Source: Patella vulgata (taxonomy: Eukaryota > Mollusca > Gastropoda > Patellidae). Taken from it: DNA of 64,000 nucleotides. Location of the stretch: positions 14,852,001-14,916,000 of the forward strand of contig NC_065887.2 of NCBI RefSeq assembly GCF_932274485.2, in the 5' to 3' direction. The notes beneath the pieces were generated by a model. That model made no database searches. It saw only the letters and a list, made by a program, of their open reading frames with translations, and was not told where the DNA came from. This document shows, one piece after another, positions 44,728-55,069 of the stretch; the stretch's first letter is position 1; the number at the start of each line of letters is the position of its first letter. Both the position numbers and the translations under genes were made by a program.

Positions 44728-44868
44728 CATTATACTTGACAAGGAGTACCGGTACCCATAGGGTTGTTGCCCAGTCTCGTGGATGTTCTCCTGTTACTAC
44801 GGTTTCTGCCAATCTTATAAATACCCCTATGCGCATACGTTAATCCCAATCTAAACATGGTTAGTGTT
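44728..44868 (+). mobile_element. SINE-B fragment, diverged
   Basis: TTGACAAGGAGTA, CCAGTCTCGTGGATGTTCTC and ACCCCTATGCGCATACG, in family order. Confidence 0.55.
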
Positions 44869-44884
44869 GGGTTATAAGGTTCCA

Positions 44885-45184
44885 AATGAAATAAAATGGG
44901 AGTTCAGAGTGCTATTCTAATGGGCTAATGAAGACGCCATTATAGCGTGATGTGAGGGAAAATTTGCCTACTCTATCAAGTGATCTTTTACGTGCACGTC
45001 AACGTGTACATGACCTCGGAGGGGTGGGGGGTGGGGGTACCATCCAAATGCCTAAACGCCGTGTCTTGCCAGGGGAAACTACACCAGGGAAATCCCGGAG
45101 ACCTTTTTCTGTCGAAACACCTGGAGCGAAGCCCAGACCCGCTGGTTAGTGAGCCAGCTCCTTAAGGACTGATCCACTGCAGCT
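44885..45184 (-). mobile_element. SINE-A, diverged
   Basis: ATGGGCTAATGAAGACGCC, TGATCTTTTACGTGCACGTC, then GCTGGTTAGTGAGCCAGCTC. Tail decayed. Confidence 0.65.
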
Positions 45185-45584
45185 TCAGGGTGAAGTTCCA
45201 GCCACATTTCATAATTGTTGAAGTTTTGTCCTATTACAGTCATCCAACAAACATGCGGAGGGTGGGAGGGGGTGGGGTCATTAAGAAAAGAAATTTTATG
45301 GTTATTTTTTATCCGCTTCACAGCCAACCTGAGCCAACCTGAGAAAGTTATTGCATTTTCAAAGAGAAGCGCTAAGATTAAGACATTGGTCTGCTCTCGT
45401 GTAGCAATCAAATTGTAAGCTGAAGTGATTGATGAAATCGCCTGGATGTTAGCGTAAGATGTTGATGAATGACATTAAACAGAACAACAGTTTAATTCAA
45501 TAGAATTTCTTGTTTACTTACACGAGTAATCATAATGGATGGGAGTCTGTATAAATTACTGCCAGGGGACCCATCGAATCTGAA
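45185..45584. other. Stretch without recognisable feature
   Basis: Open frames on opposite strands (45079-45418) overlap and resemble nothing known; G-rich patch near 45255-45280. Confidence 0.4.
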
Positions 45585-46021
45585 AAGAAATGGGGTTCGA
45601 CGTCCTACTTTTCTGCACCGACTTGGCTAATGAAGATGGGTATATGCCATACAAATACAGGTCACAATTCTATTGAATAAAATTACTGCGTATTACTGGG
45701 TGACGTTTCTACTGGGCTCACAAGTCATTATCTTGCAATGACTAGAGAAGCCTAATGAAAACGTCGTTCAGTAATAAGCAGTAATTGTATTTCATAGAAT
45801 TGTGACTTATATATTCTAGTTTAATACATCATACAGTGTGCTATGTTAGAAATGTTTCCAGGACAGCGACGCTACGTCTTACTCTTAGTTCGAATTCAAA
45901 GGGTTCTTTTACATACACGCCAATGCGTACACGGGACTTCGGTTTTTGTTCCATCCGAATAATTAATCAATGTTCTTGCAAGACACTCTGTCCCGCACGA
46001 CTGACAAGGGAAAACCGCGCC
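45585..46021 (-). mobile_element. SINE-A, split by a Penelope-like insert
   Basis: AAATGGGGTTCGACGTCCTA to ATGCCATAC, then after the insert CATACAGTGTGCTATG through ACGCCAATGCGTACACGGG to GACAAGGGAAAACCGCGCC. The parts join at CATAC in family order. The head is missing. Confidence 0.8.
45653..45829 (+). mobile_element. Penelope-like insert in SINE-A, 5-bp target duplication
   Basis: CATAC flanks both sides (45648-45652 and 45830-45834) and the uninterrupted SINE sequence proves the site. The 177 bp form a long imperfect palindrome: GTCACAATTCTATTG, ATTACTGC, GTATTACTG and GACGTTT are each answered by their complements (GACTAGAGAAGCCTAATGAA, AACGTCGTTCAG, GCAGTAATTGTATT, ATAGAATTGTGAC), around a short loop near ATCTTGC. 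Confidence 0.65.
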
Positions 46022-46096
46022 CTCATGTTATCTTAAGTCAGCTATATGTGAGGTTGTCTTTATCTACTTTTGTAGCACGAGAAAAGTCTCATAAGA

Positions 46097-46353
46097 TGAG
46101 AAAGAAAATGGGGTTTAACGGCCACTCGACACAAACTCGGTCATTTGGGGACTAACATATGGTTCAATTTTATTTCAATAATTCGCTTGCACGTAGGGGT
46201 CTTTAGCAGTGGGGGAAACCGGAGGATCCGGAGAAAACCCACGAGGTTGGACAGGCGACACTGCTCCTTGCCACGTAAAACCCGCCAGTTGACTCAATGA
46301 TAGACATTATGATACAGCGCGTAAGTGCTAACCATTTGCCCCCCCCCCCATCC
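46097..46353 (-). mobile_element. SINE-B, full length, 9-bp target duplication
   Basis: GGGGTTTAACGGCCACTCG, ATTCGCTTGCACGTAGGGG, head decayed into a C-run. CTCATAAGA flanks both ends (46088-46096 and 46354-46362). Confidence 0.88.
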
Positions 46354-46362
46354 CTCATAAGA

Positions 46363-47080
46363 AGAAGCCTTCATGATAAGTAATTACTATTTGGCGAAAA
46401 ACTTGTAATCAACATGTAGACTGAAAGAAGGTAATTCTAAAATGAAATCATTCCTGTAGCTTCCCAGGAATCATTTTTACTTTCTATTATTTACATTGGC
46501 ATTAACTTTCTTTTTATTAAATCATATCGAACAATACTCGAGGGGAAACATTTCCTTCGAGGTAAAAAGTACAGACGAAAACTGTCAACTGCTAGCTTTT
46601 AAATCAAATTTATGAAAGCGCCATTCGATGAAAGCCTGTATATAATTCACTGTCTGTCGATTAATTAAGAGATAGATATTAGAAGGGTCAGGTCTAAATA
46701 TTAAGGCCACCTGCTGATTTCGTCATGGTAGGGTTAGCACTAGCCCGGTTTACTTCTCCTGAACACCTCATGCCCAAACATACAGTTAGATAAAAACACA
46801 AACACCATTCTTTACAGCATATCGCCTTGTTTTATATAATCCACAAAAATATCAATGACATAACAAAACATCCCGTGACAATAACTCGTAACAATAACTT
46901 ATTCTGTATATTCTATTTATATGTATAAATTGTGCAGAAAGTCCTCAAATCCCAAAGGATCATATAGCTACCATAATTCTCCCCTAATACCATATCTTTG
47001 GTTGCCTATATATAAATATATATAAATATCTGGAATATATAAACTTTTAATAATTATCATCATTATTTTTTAAATTCAGT
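46363..47080. other. Stretch without recognisable feature
   Basis: AT-rich. AAAACACAAACACCATT and CAGCATATCGCCTTG at 46793-46830 recur at 47250-47303, a diverged ~60-bp direct repeat about 460 bp apart. Confidence 0.5.
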
Positions 47081-47240
47081 CTGTAGGGCTGAATGATCAA
47101 TTCCACAGGTAGCCCCCCCCCCCCTCCCACCCTCCCACCCTCCCACAAACATTCAACAGCGCCGCCACCTGTCTAGTTGGTTACAAACAGGAGAAAATAA
47201 TTCATGTATAATTCATAAATTCAAGCCACATGAATTTAAT
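47081..47240 (-). repeat. Diverged copy of the DIRS-like leader
   Basis: GGGCTGAATGATCAATTC, CAACAGCG, CACCTGTCTAGTTGGT, ATAAATTCA and ATGAATTTAATTTC match in order the leader upstream of the gag-like region at 52178-52297 and 59415-59530. It lies just beyond the recombinase end of element copy 1, so it may be a terminal direct repeat of this element type or an older insertion. Interrupted by a C-rich patch at 47107-47145. Confidence 0.6.
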
Positions 47241-49252
47241 TTCTCCTGAATAAAAACACAAACACCATTATGCAATGGGGCACGTACAGCACATCGCCTT
47301 GAATTCAAAGAACGGGATATTATATAAATTAGATTCCTAGATTCGGTGATATAATTAAGCGTTCAGTTAAGTTATCTTTTATATAACCAAACTTTGCAAA
47401 CTCTGATTTCCAGGTCGTTTAAACAATCCGTCAGTAATACCTAAATTAGCTGTAACATCAACAGAACGCAAACTGTGCAGTCAATAAGAGGATAACAAAA
47501 GGTTTAAAGGCTTCAATAAAGAGTTCTCGCATATACGAGTATACGATAGTGCTTTATTAAATCGAAATCTGTAATCATGTTTGCACTTTGTTAACTTTCG
47601 AAAAATGAACTCAAAACCGGCAAGAGTGAAATAGTTTTCTGTAATTTTAACTGAACAGAGATCCGCCAAGGTTCTTGCGATTTGAACCCAAGAGCCATCT
47701 CTATAAATATCTGTTTTGCTCTTTTGAATGAAAATACTCATATGTGTAGATAAAATTTGAAAATCGGATCATAAAAAAAAACGGTGAAAGCCAGCAAACA
47801 AATTGTTCTTTGATTATAAAGATTATCTATAAAATGTAAACTATGATACATTTGAGTCAAATGCTCAACTGTGATGGGCTATTTCTTCGCACAGGCTTGG
47901 CCAGTTTACGTTTCCCCGATTCCAGCATATTCTTAACAATAGAAGTATTAGTAGGAGACGACATATCTGCCATATCATGCGCCAATTTAATACCACAGAA
48001 CGCAGAAATCACTGGGAGAATTAGCATCTTGAATAATGCTAGTTAAATACAAAGCCACATGAAGAGCCATAGCAGGTAAAATATCTCTACGTGAAATATC
48101 ATTTAGCGAATACCTACCGTTTCCATTTAATGAAACCTCTACTATACTTCAAAACTGTATTCTTAGAATTAGAATCGTCCAGCAGATCAGTTAGCATTCT
48201 TATATTGCCAACTAGACATTCAGGCTGCTCTTGTATTTCCTCCTGGTGGCTCTGCATAAATATATGTAAAAGACAAAAAATAAAAACAAATTAGCTTCTT
48301 ACACAAATAATATACAACAACCAGAATAATAATAGTTGTCTCGAATGACGAAAAAATATATTTTTGACACTACACTGGCAACAAATTTGAACATTATTCC
48401 CAATAACAACCGACAACTGCCCCACTAAATTTGCCACTTTACGAACAAGAAGTCGACCATGATGCTTGGATTTAAAGAGAAAATTATTAATACCCAAAAC
48501 AATATAATGCATCTTATCCAAACGTTTATCAGGTATAGATATTGGGGCAGAAAATTAATCAAATCGTACCACCAACCATTGTAGTTCTTGAGTAGGCAAC
48601 CATGTTAATTTGTCGACATTGGGAACTAATCCACTATCAATTAGATTTTTTTTTAATCTGAGAACTAAGGTAGCCTCTTCCTTATCCTGTGAAGTTCCAA
48701 ATCCGTCGTCCTAATACTCACTCGGCAAACTTTACATCTAGTCTCGGCTGTGTGACGGTAAGTGATATATACCTACGCCTATACAATTGCGATGCGGCAC
48801 CGGTTTACTTATTAGGAAAACTTGCCGCTTTTAAAAAGAAGTTATAAAAATTGCGTCGTTCAAGGCGTGTTTAGAATTCTCAGTGCAAAGTTTTCGTTGT
48901 TTGAAGAAAATTGGATAAACTTGAAAGACAAACAGCTTCAGACTTTGAAATATGTGTATGATAAAACATTCTTCAAAGGCGTCGTCATGGGCAACGCCGT
49001 TGGCAATCCGGGAACTTGAAAGTAGTTCCAATGACGGGCGTCGTCATACAGCCGAGGCTAGATGTAGGGTACTGGAATCTGCTGAGGTTTGCTGAATACC
49101 TAATACTAATACATAACTACAAATTTTACCTCGTCTCTCCAATTACCTATTAGGGGTCGAGTTATTTTAGTAAATACATACAGCGCTGACCTACGGCCAA
49201 AAGCTAAAACAAGAAATGTAAAATAGTTACAAACGCCATTAAATATCCACGA

Positions 49253-49530
49253 GAAAGAGAGAGAGAGAAATGGGGTTTAACGTCTACTCGGCACAAACTG
49301 GGTCATTTCGGGACTAACATATGGTTTAATTTTATTTACATAATTCGCTTGCGCGTAGGGGTCTTTAGCAGTGGGAGGAAACCGGAGGCCCCGGAGAAAA
49401 CCCACGAGGTTGGACAGGCGACCCTACTCCTTGTCACGTACAACCGGGGATTCGAAACCACGCCAGTCGACTCAATGACAGACTTTATGATACAGCGCGC
49501 GCACGCTAACCATTCAGCCATCCAACCCCC
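49253..49530 (-). mobile_element. SINE-B inside the fossil element
   Basis: (GA)n tail, GGGGTTTAACGTCTACTCGG, ATTCGCTTGCGCGTAGGGG, B-box complement GGGGATTCGAAACC and head complement CTAACCATTCAGCCATCC. Absent at the matching position of unit 2 (near 56828), so it arrived after the duplication. Confidence 0.9.
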
Positions 49531-49760
49531 CACAGACAGACAAACGACAGTCACAAATATATATATAGATAGATGAACTATTGTTATTCAATTGACCTTG
49601 ATGGAAACACTGGGTCAATATAAAGGACTTTGCAATGGTTGAATCGCTGTCAAAAGAAATGATGTATCACTACGCCGTAATGTTCAGTAAAAGTGAAATC
49701 TACAACAAAGATTATATTTATCTATTTGTGCATGTAAGAAGGGATTGGGTGATAAATAAA

Positions 49761-49904
49761 ATCTCCTACTCGTCTTTTTTGATATCAAAAAATATCAACA
49801 CTCGTTGATAAAGTAAAAAAAAAAATCGACAGAGCCTCGTTTTTTTTGTTACTTTATCAACTTGTGTTGATATTTTTTGATATCAAAAAAGACTGGTAGG
49901 AGAT
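49761..49904. repeat. Inverted repeat, ~55-bp arms
   Basis: ATCTCCTACTCGTCTTTTTT then GATATCAAAAAATATCAACA is answered by its near complement ending GGTAGGAGAT. The spacer holds A- and T-runs. Unit 2 lacks this segment. Confidence 0.8.
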
Positions 49905-49912
49905 TCTCGATA

Positions 49913-50313
49913 TATAACTCACTGAAGTGACGAGTGATAACAGATACACGGGCGAATTTCTGCGCACTAACAAAATTCCTTCGAAGACAAGAATTTGTTA
50001 TGTGAGACCGTGAGAGGATATCTGACAATTCAAAAAAGTAATTGAATGTCACTAGATAAGAGAACACAAGAAAATTTGAAATAGTCCGTACATTCACTTG
50101 TTTTTATTCATTCTATACTTAATCAAAACATGGTAATGCACGGACTTTTTCGGTAGTCTTTCGTTGTCTCTTTTCTAGTGACAGTCAATTTCTGATTTGA
50201 ATTATCAGATATCCTCTCGGTCTCATACAACAACTTTTGGTCTTCGAAGGAATTATTAGTGAGCAGAAATCCGCCCGTGTATTTGTTATCACTCGTCACT
50301 TCAGTCAGTTATA
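49913..50313. mobile_element. Long palindromic element, ~180-bp arms
   Basis: TATAACTCACTGAAGTGACG, CGGGCGAATTTCTGC, CCTTCGAAGAC and GTGAGAGGATATCTGA in the left arm are answered in reverse order in the right arm, ending CGTCACTTCAGTCAGTTATA. Arms differ at scattered sites. Probably a foldback MITE; it lies in DNA absent from unit 2. Confidence 0.75.
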
Positions 50314-50344
50314 AAGAAGGATAACTCGTGTTTTCCTTTTGTGT

Positions 50345-50456
50345 TCGTCACTTCATTACTCATCTATCGTAGCAATGATCTCTGTGTTAAAATTATATTT
50401 GGAACGTGTTAAACCAGTTCTATCACTGTGATAATGACTGACACCAATATTGTCCT
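50345..50456. mobile_element. Partial MITE (AGGACAATGTTGGT family)
   Basis: GTAGCAATGATC, then TATATTTGGAACGTGTTAAA and CCAATATTGTCCT followed by TTAA (50457-50460). It is the complement of the left half of 43968-44225. The other half is missing. Confidence 0.75.
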
Positions 50457-50621
50457 TTAAGATGTCCCAAATCTAGAATAAGATGTTTTTGGCCTGAACG
50501 TTGTATTGATATCATATAAAGGAATAATTACACAGGGTACATTATCATCACTACATTCTAAAATAAGACCTCTAGTATTTAAATCAGAAATAGCTTGGCA
50601 TACAAATTCTGAATGATTTAA

Positions 50622-51140
50622 AGGGCCAATCCCGATAATATTTTGGAGAATAAATCTGCTTAATTTTGTGTTAAAATCCCTTAAAATTCTCTACCTTAGG
50701 GCCGAGCAACTAACTCAAAATATTATGTGATACGTTTTCAAACAACTTAAACCTCTCAGTCTTTATATGGAAATGGAGACTGGTGTCCCAAGCTGTATTA
50801 TGCGGTGTCTGGATAAAACCAGACTTTTATTTTATGAAAATAATGTGTAGGTGAAATTTACCTTTCGTTATCAAGTACAGAACATGGGTCATTCATTCTA
50901 GAGACCTCTAAAGGAATGGGGGTCGATTATCAGGTCACCTAACGAAAAAATTGACCCAAAATCTTAAAAGGGTTACGTGTCCGGATAAGGAATTTTGACG
51001 TTTACGTCCAAAGAACTCAATATTTTGAGCTGTAATTTTGAGACAGGGTAAATACACCATTCCTCTATATTTTGGCGCTTAAATTTCATACGTACTCAGA
51101 CTTTTATTTTTGAGACTCTGTTAAAATCGGGATAGTCCCT
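50622..51140. mobile_element. TTAA-target MITE, verified by empty site
   Basis: Ends AGGGCCAATCCCGAT and ATCGGGATAGTCCCT are imperfect complements (13 of 15). TTAA flanks both sides (50618-50621 and 51141-51144). Unit 2 has the uninterrupted site GAATGATTTAATGCTGAACG with one TTAA (57120-57123). Sibling at 16071-16524. TTAA target and purine ends suggest Kolobok-like mobilisation (inference). Confidence 0.92.
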
Positions 51141-52638
51141 TTAATGCTGAACGATTGTTCTTAAAATGTGCAGGAAATAGTTCGGAATAAAATGGGATTT
51201 TATAACCGTTTGAGATTACATCTAAAACAAAATCACTAGACTCGAGGTTTTGAGACGCCCTTTAACAATAATGTCACATTCATCTTGCTCATAATTACAT
51301 AAATTTTCGGTAAAATACTTATCTTTAATCACGTCAGACTGTTTGAACAGTCCAACAGGTTTATTTTCTGTTTGAAGTTGCAGTTGATGTGTCTTTTGTG
51401 TAAGGGCTTGCTTGACGAAAATGGCCGAATTAACCACAGGAATAGCAGCGTCCACCAGATCTTGAATTGGTTTGGAGACGAAAAGAACGAAACCCATGTC
51501 CATAATTGTTACTTTTTGTATTGCCACATATTGATAAGGAGAATAAAGTCCATTGAAAAAACGATCAGACTCTTCATTCCTGAACAAAAAACTAGAGTTG
51601 GTGTTAAACTTAGGCATCGACGTGGAAGATTTCTGCTTGGTTTGTTTCTTGCGTTTAACAACTTGCACAGTACGACTCTCAGCCTCCTTGATTCTGGTCT
51701 CATCATCAGAATCACTAGTAAGGGAGGTAGAAGAATATTGTCTAACGGTTCCCCATCCTCCTTCTGAGGTGTCTGCTAATTTGATCAATTTATTGCGTTG
51801 TTTGAGTTTATCAGAAATGCCTTCTAAAACCTCCTGACAATATATTGGTTTCCCGTTAACTATACCCCATACTGCATGTGATAAACTATCTATCAATTCA
51901 GAATTAAATGTATACTGAATCTTATTACCGATATTAGACCATTTATGCTCTGAATCAGATTTAAGTTTCTTAACCTCAGACTGAACGGCTAAATAATTAC
52001 CTCTTACTTCATCCTGAAAACTATTCAGTTTCCCATCGATTTTATTTTCCATATCATCATAAACTGCTTTTCTGTATTCTTCCAGATCTTGTAATTGGGA
52101 TAAAACCGTCGCCCATCATAGTAAACAAAACACGTGTAGACAGATCAGAATATAATTCACGTGCATTCAAGACGATGTCCGTAGTGCTGAATGGTCAATT
52201 CAAGAGTCACACACAAAACATTTAACAGCGTCATCACCTGTCTAGTTTGGTCACGTCATAAATTCACGTCATGAATTTAATTTCCCGTCAACAACCATAT
52301 GTCAACAACTTCCTGTTAACTGTAATTATCGTGACTGTAAAACTGTAAAATCGACTTCACAGTTTGGGTTGTCCCCGAATCGACAATTGCTTGCCATTTC
52401 TTCAATGGCTAAAACTTTGTGACATACCTGGAATTTTTACCCCTTTGATTTCTTCCCTTGCATTCTCTTGTAAATTTAATATATTTCGACATTGTCATTT
52501 TTTACCTTTTCGGAACACTTTAGGGGGTTAAAATGTAACTGCCCTTGTAAATGAGCACAGCGAGACGGATGCCAATTTCGTTTTCCTGCAATTTGGAAAA
52601 TAAGGTTGAAATATAACTAATTTTAAAAGCATATATAA

Positions 52639-52949
52639 ATGAAATGAAATGAAATAGGGTTTAACGTCCTACTGATCTGCTCCTATACTGGGCTAATGAA
52701 GACAGACATACGCCATACAGTATCAACAGATCTTTTACGTGCACGCCAATGTGTACACGGAACCTCGGTTTTCATCCCATCCGAACGACTAGACAGCTGT
52801 CCTTGTCAGGCCCCCTCTCCTGCATTACTGACAAGGGGGAACTACGCCGAAATATTTATCTGGATGAACATTCTCGGCCAATGCAGGGATCGAACACCCG
52901 ACCTCCAGACTAGCGAGCCAGCGTCTTACCCACTTAACCACCGTGATCC
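52639..52949 (-). mobile_element. SINE-A shared by both units (unit 1 copy)
   Basis: (AAATG)n, TAGGGTTTAACGTCCTACTG, GCACGCCAATGTGTACACGG and head complement CTTACCCACTTAACCACCG. The same insertion is at 59931-60242 in unit 2, so it predates the duplication. A body segment next to ACAGTATCAACAG is missing in both copies, which confirms shared ancestry. Confidence 0.93.
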
Positions 52950-54226
52950 ACAAAAATCCATAATTCATTTTAAATTTTTGACATTTTAGGGAAATAGGCA
53001 ATTTTGTGGGTATCACTTTTCAAGATTTTTTGCCCATAAAAGAATAAATGAGTGTTCAATTTTCATAAAAAAAACAAACTTGCACCATTCTGTGAATGTT
53101 CCTTAAATGTAACTAATGGCGTCATTGTGGCAAAAATTGTATTTTTGCGAACATATATACATCTAAAGATAGCCTTTAACTTGAGTCATTTATTTATAGT
53201 TTAATAGACCAGTATTACCGGAAGTAACGCGATTTTGAAAAAAAGAGACTCTATTTTTATCCTTTAAAACAAATATTTGTTCTAAAGATTGTTATTCGCT
53301 AGCATTTACTGATACTATTTACTAACTTACTTACTAATAGTATGCAGATGTACGACCATGTTGATAGAATTATATGCAAATATACGATCAGGCAGATATG
53401 ACAAAATAATCTCCAACTTTATCCATTGCCGAGAGATGACCGATTTATCATTAGTCACTTTGTAAGGTTTTCACACTTCAATATGTGTTAATAAATGGCT
53501 ATTTCGCGTCTGGTTTTTAACACGTATGGGAATCTGTTAAACCGTATCATTAGTACGGGAAGTGCCGACATCCGCTAAAATAGATCTTTAGATTTAGACA
53601 CAAAAGATTTGTTTCTTAAGTAGAAAAGAAGAAAAAATAAGAATCTTAGGAAAATACAGTCCCTTGAATAATGGAATATTGTTATGAACGATTTCAAGAT
53701 ACAAAATACGCGATATGTCAAGGAATGTATAAAGCAATCATAATATGGGTATTTGAGAAACATAATACAATGAATTATAAACGAATAAATGCCGTTCAAA
53801 GAATTATAAACGAATTAAAAGTTAAAAAAAAAGATTGCCTACGCTCTAAATATGCATGTATATTTTGTGTACAAAACTGGATAGCAAATTAATGACGATT
53901 AAAAACTGTTTACGAAAATTTAATAAATTTGACTTGACCAATTAGAGACCACCCACAGTCTACACTGTAATGGCTAGTATTTAAGTGAATTTCTTTTAAA
54001 GATTATGTAAGACCTACAGTAAGACCTACATTTGCCAATAACATTGTCTTCTTTAGGCCCACAATATTATTTAAATTATTAATTATACATTTATTCACAT
54101 AACCAGTACATAATCTACTCTCTAGATCATCGGATGGTCGAGATTTTTAATGGAGCGAAACACGATCACCATTAATTAATAATTAAATTTGAAAATGGAT
54201 AATCGAGACTTTGTTTATTTAATAGA
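52950..54226. other. Duplicated flank, no gene; MITE piece at its end
   Basis: Matches unit 2 up to 63105. Small open frames recur in both units (53575-53892 and 62442-62825, both strands) but are AT-rich and unlike any protein. The last ~100 bp (ATCGGATGGTCGAG ... GAGACTTTGTTTATT) belongs to the AT-rich MITE family seen at 22440-22620. Confidence 0.55.
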
Positions 54227-54271
54227 TTCTGGGATGTATACAATTAAGCGTTCAGTTAAGTTATCTTTTAT

Positions 54272-55069
54272 TAGGGTGACCCACCATAAATAAATATCTC
54301 CATATATCTCCTTATATCTCGACAATTACGCCACAATATTTATATATATGCCAAGCCTCAAATCAGTTTCACACAATTATAGTCACTAAATAAACGATCA
54401 TGTTGTACTTAATAAGCTATGACCATTAAACATCTATATATATTAGACTGAAAACTGGTTCCAATTGTCGTCCATTACATCCAGACACTTTTGAGTAAAA
54501 GATAGGTTACGTGCCCTTGTTTTGAAATTAGTCTCGCTTAACCAGTCTATCGACCATTCTACGTCTGATTGACAGGTCGGGATAATCAAGACTACTTTTT
54601 TTACGAAACATAACAGAAAGCTAGAACAAGAAATTGAATTTAGAAATAAGCACGTTAGGTAGCTCAACAATCGTTTTAAGAACCTTGTAAAAGTAAAATG
54701 AAACTACTGCAAGTATCATGTTCCTGTCTAATCCGAGTGATTCAGAGATATTATTTGTACTAAACCAAAAGATGCCGCTCTTAACGGTACAGTTAATGAT
54801 AAAGCGATTTAAAAAATGAAACGAACGTAATTTCTAAATCTGCTGTAATAACCAAGAAGCTTAATTTCACTGCTATTCAAAATCGTCAACAATAAATTTT
54901 TTACGGCTGTAATAGTTGATAGATTTGTAGAGAATTGCACGTGCCATGGCTATTTATAGTATCATATTGTCAGAAAGTTGGTCTCGGCACGGCGAATGTG
55001 AACGCTTCAGTGGTAGTCTCGAACTATCAGCGGTGGACTTTATTTCTGTAGAGCACATGGGCCACCCTA
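54272..55069. mobile_element. 798-bp TIR element, verified by empty site
   Basis: Ends TAGGGTGACCCA and TGGGCCACCCTA are complements with one mismatch. CTTTTAT lies on both sides (54265-54271 and 55070-55076), and unit 1 has this heptamer once (47376-47382) with flanks that join perfectly. A 7-bp duplication is unusual; hAT and P types usually make 8. An interior minus-strand frame (54443-54670) resembles no transposase I know, so the element is probably non-autonomous. Confidence 0.92.

Larger units (their letters stand above)
47341..52140 (-). mobile_element. DIRS/Ngaro-like tyrosine-recombinase retroelement, copy 1 (fossil)
   Basis: Parts on the minus strand, 5' to 3': leader near 52140-52300; gag-like region about 51222-52110; reverse transcriptase region about 48890-50560; RNase H-like region about 48290-48620; tyrosine recombinase region about 47400-47760. 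Assignment rests on comparison with copy 2, where RT and recombinase motifs are clearer. The element is broken, with many breaks (ten or more by eye) and several foreign insertions. It diverges from copy 2 by a few percent, so the duplication is fairly recent but the element was probably already decaying. Confidence 0.75.
47338..54226. repeat. Tandem duplication, unit 1
   Basis: Starts TAGATTCGGTGATATAATTA and ends GACTTTGTTTATTTAATAG. Unit 2 follows immediately with TTCTGGGATGTATACAATTA, then CGTTCAGTT, as at the start of unit 1. Content in order: DIRS-like element, leader, SINE-A, unassigned DNA and part of an AT-rich MITE. Carries its own insertions at 49253-50456 and 50622-51140, absent from unit 2. 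Confidence 0.85.

Noticed and set aside
51372-51837. Plus-strand open frames of 94-131 codons over the gag-like region
   Set aside because: They are antisense to the fossil element's gag-like region and recur at 57357-57641 and 58758-59042 only because the element does.
53575-53892. Small gene conserved between units (also 62442-62825)
   Set aside because: Conservation reflects the recent duplication; frames lie on both strands and are AT-rich with no known domain.
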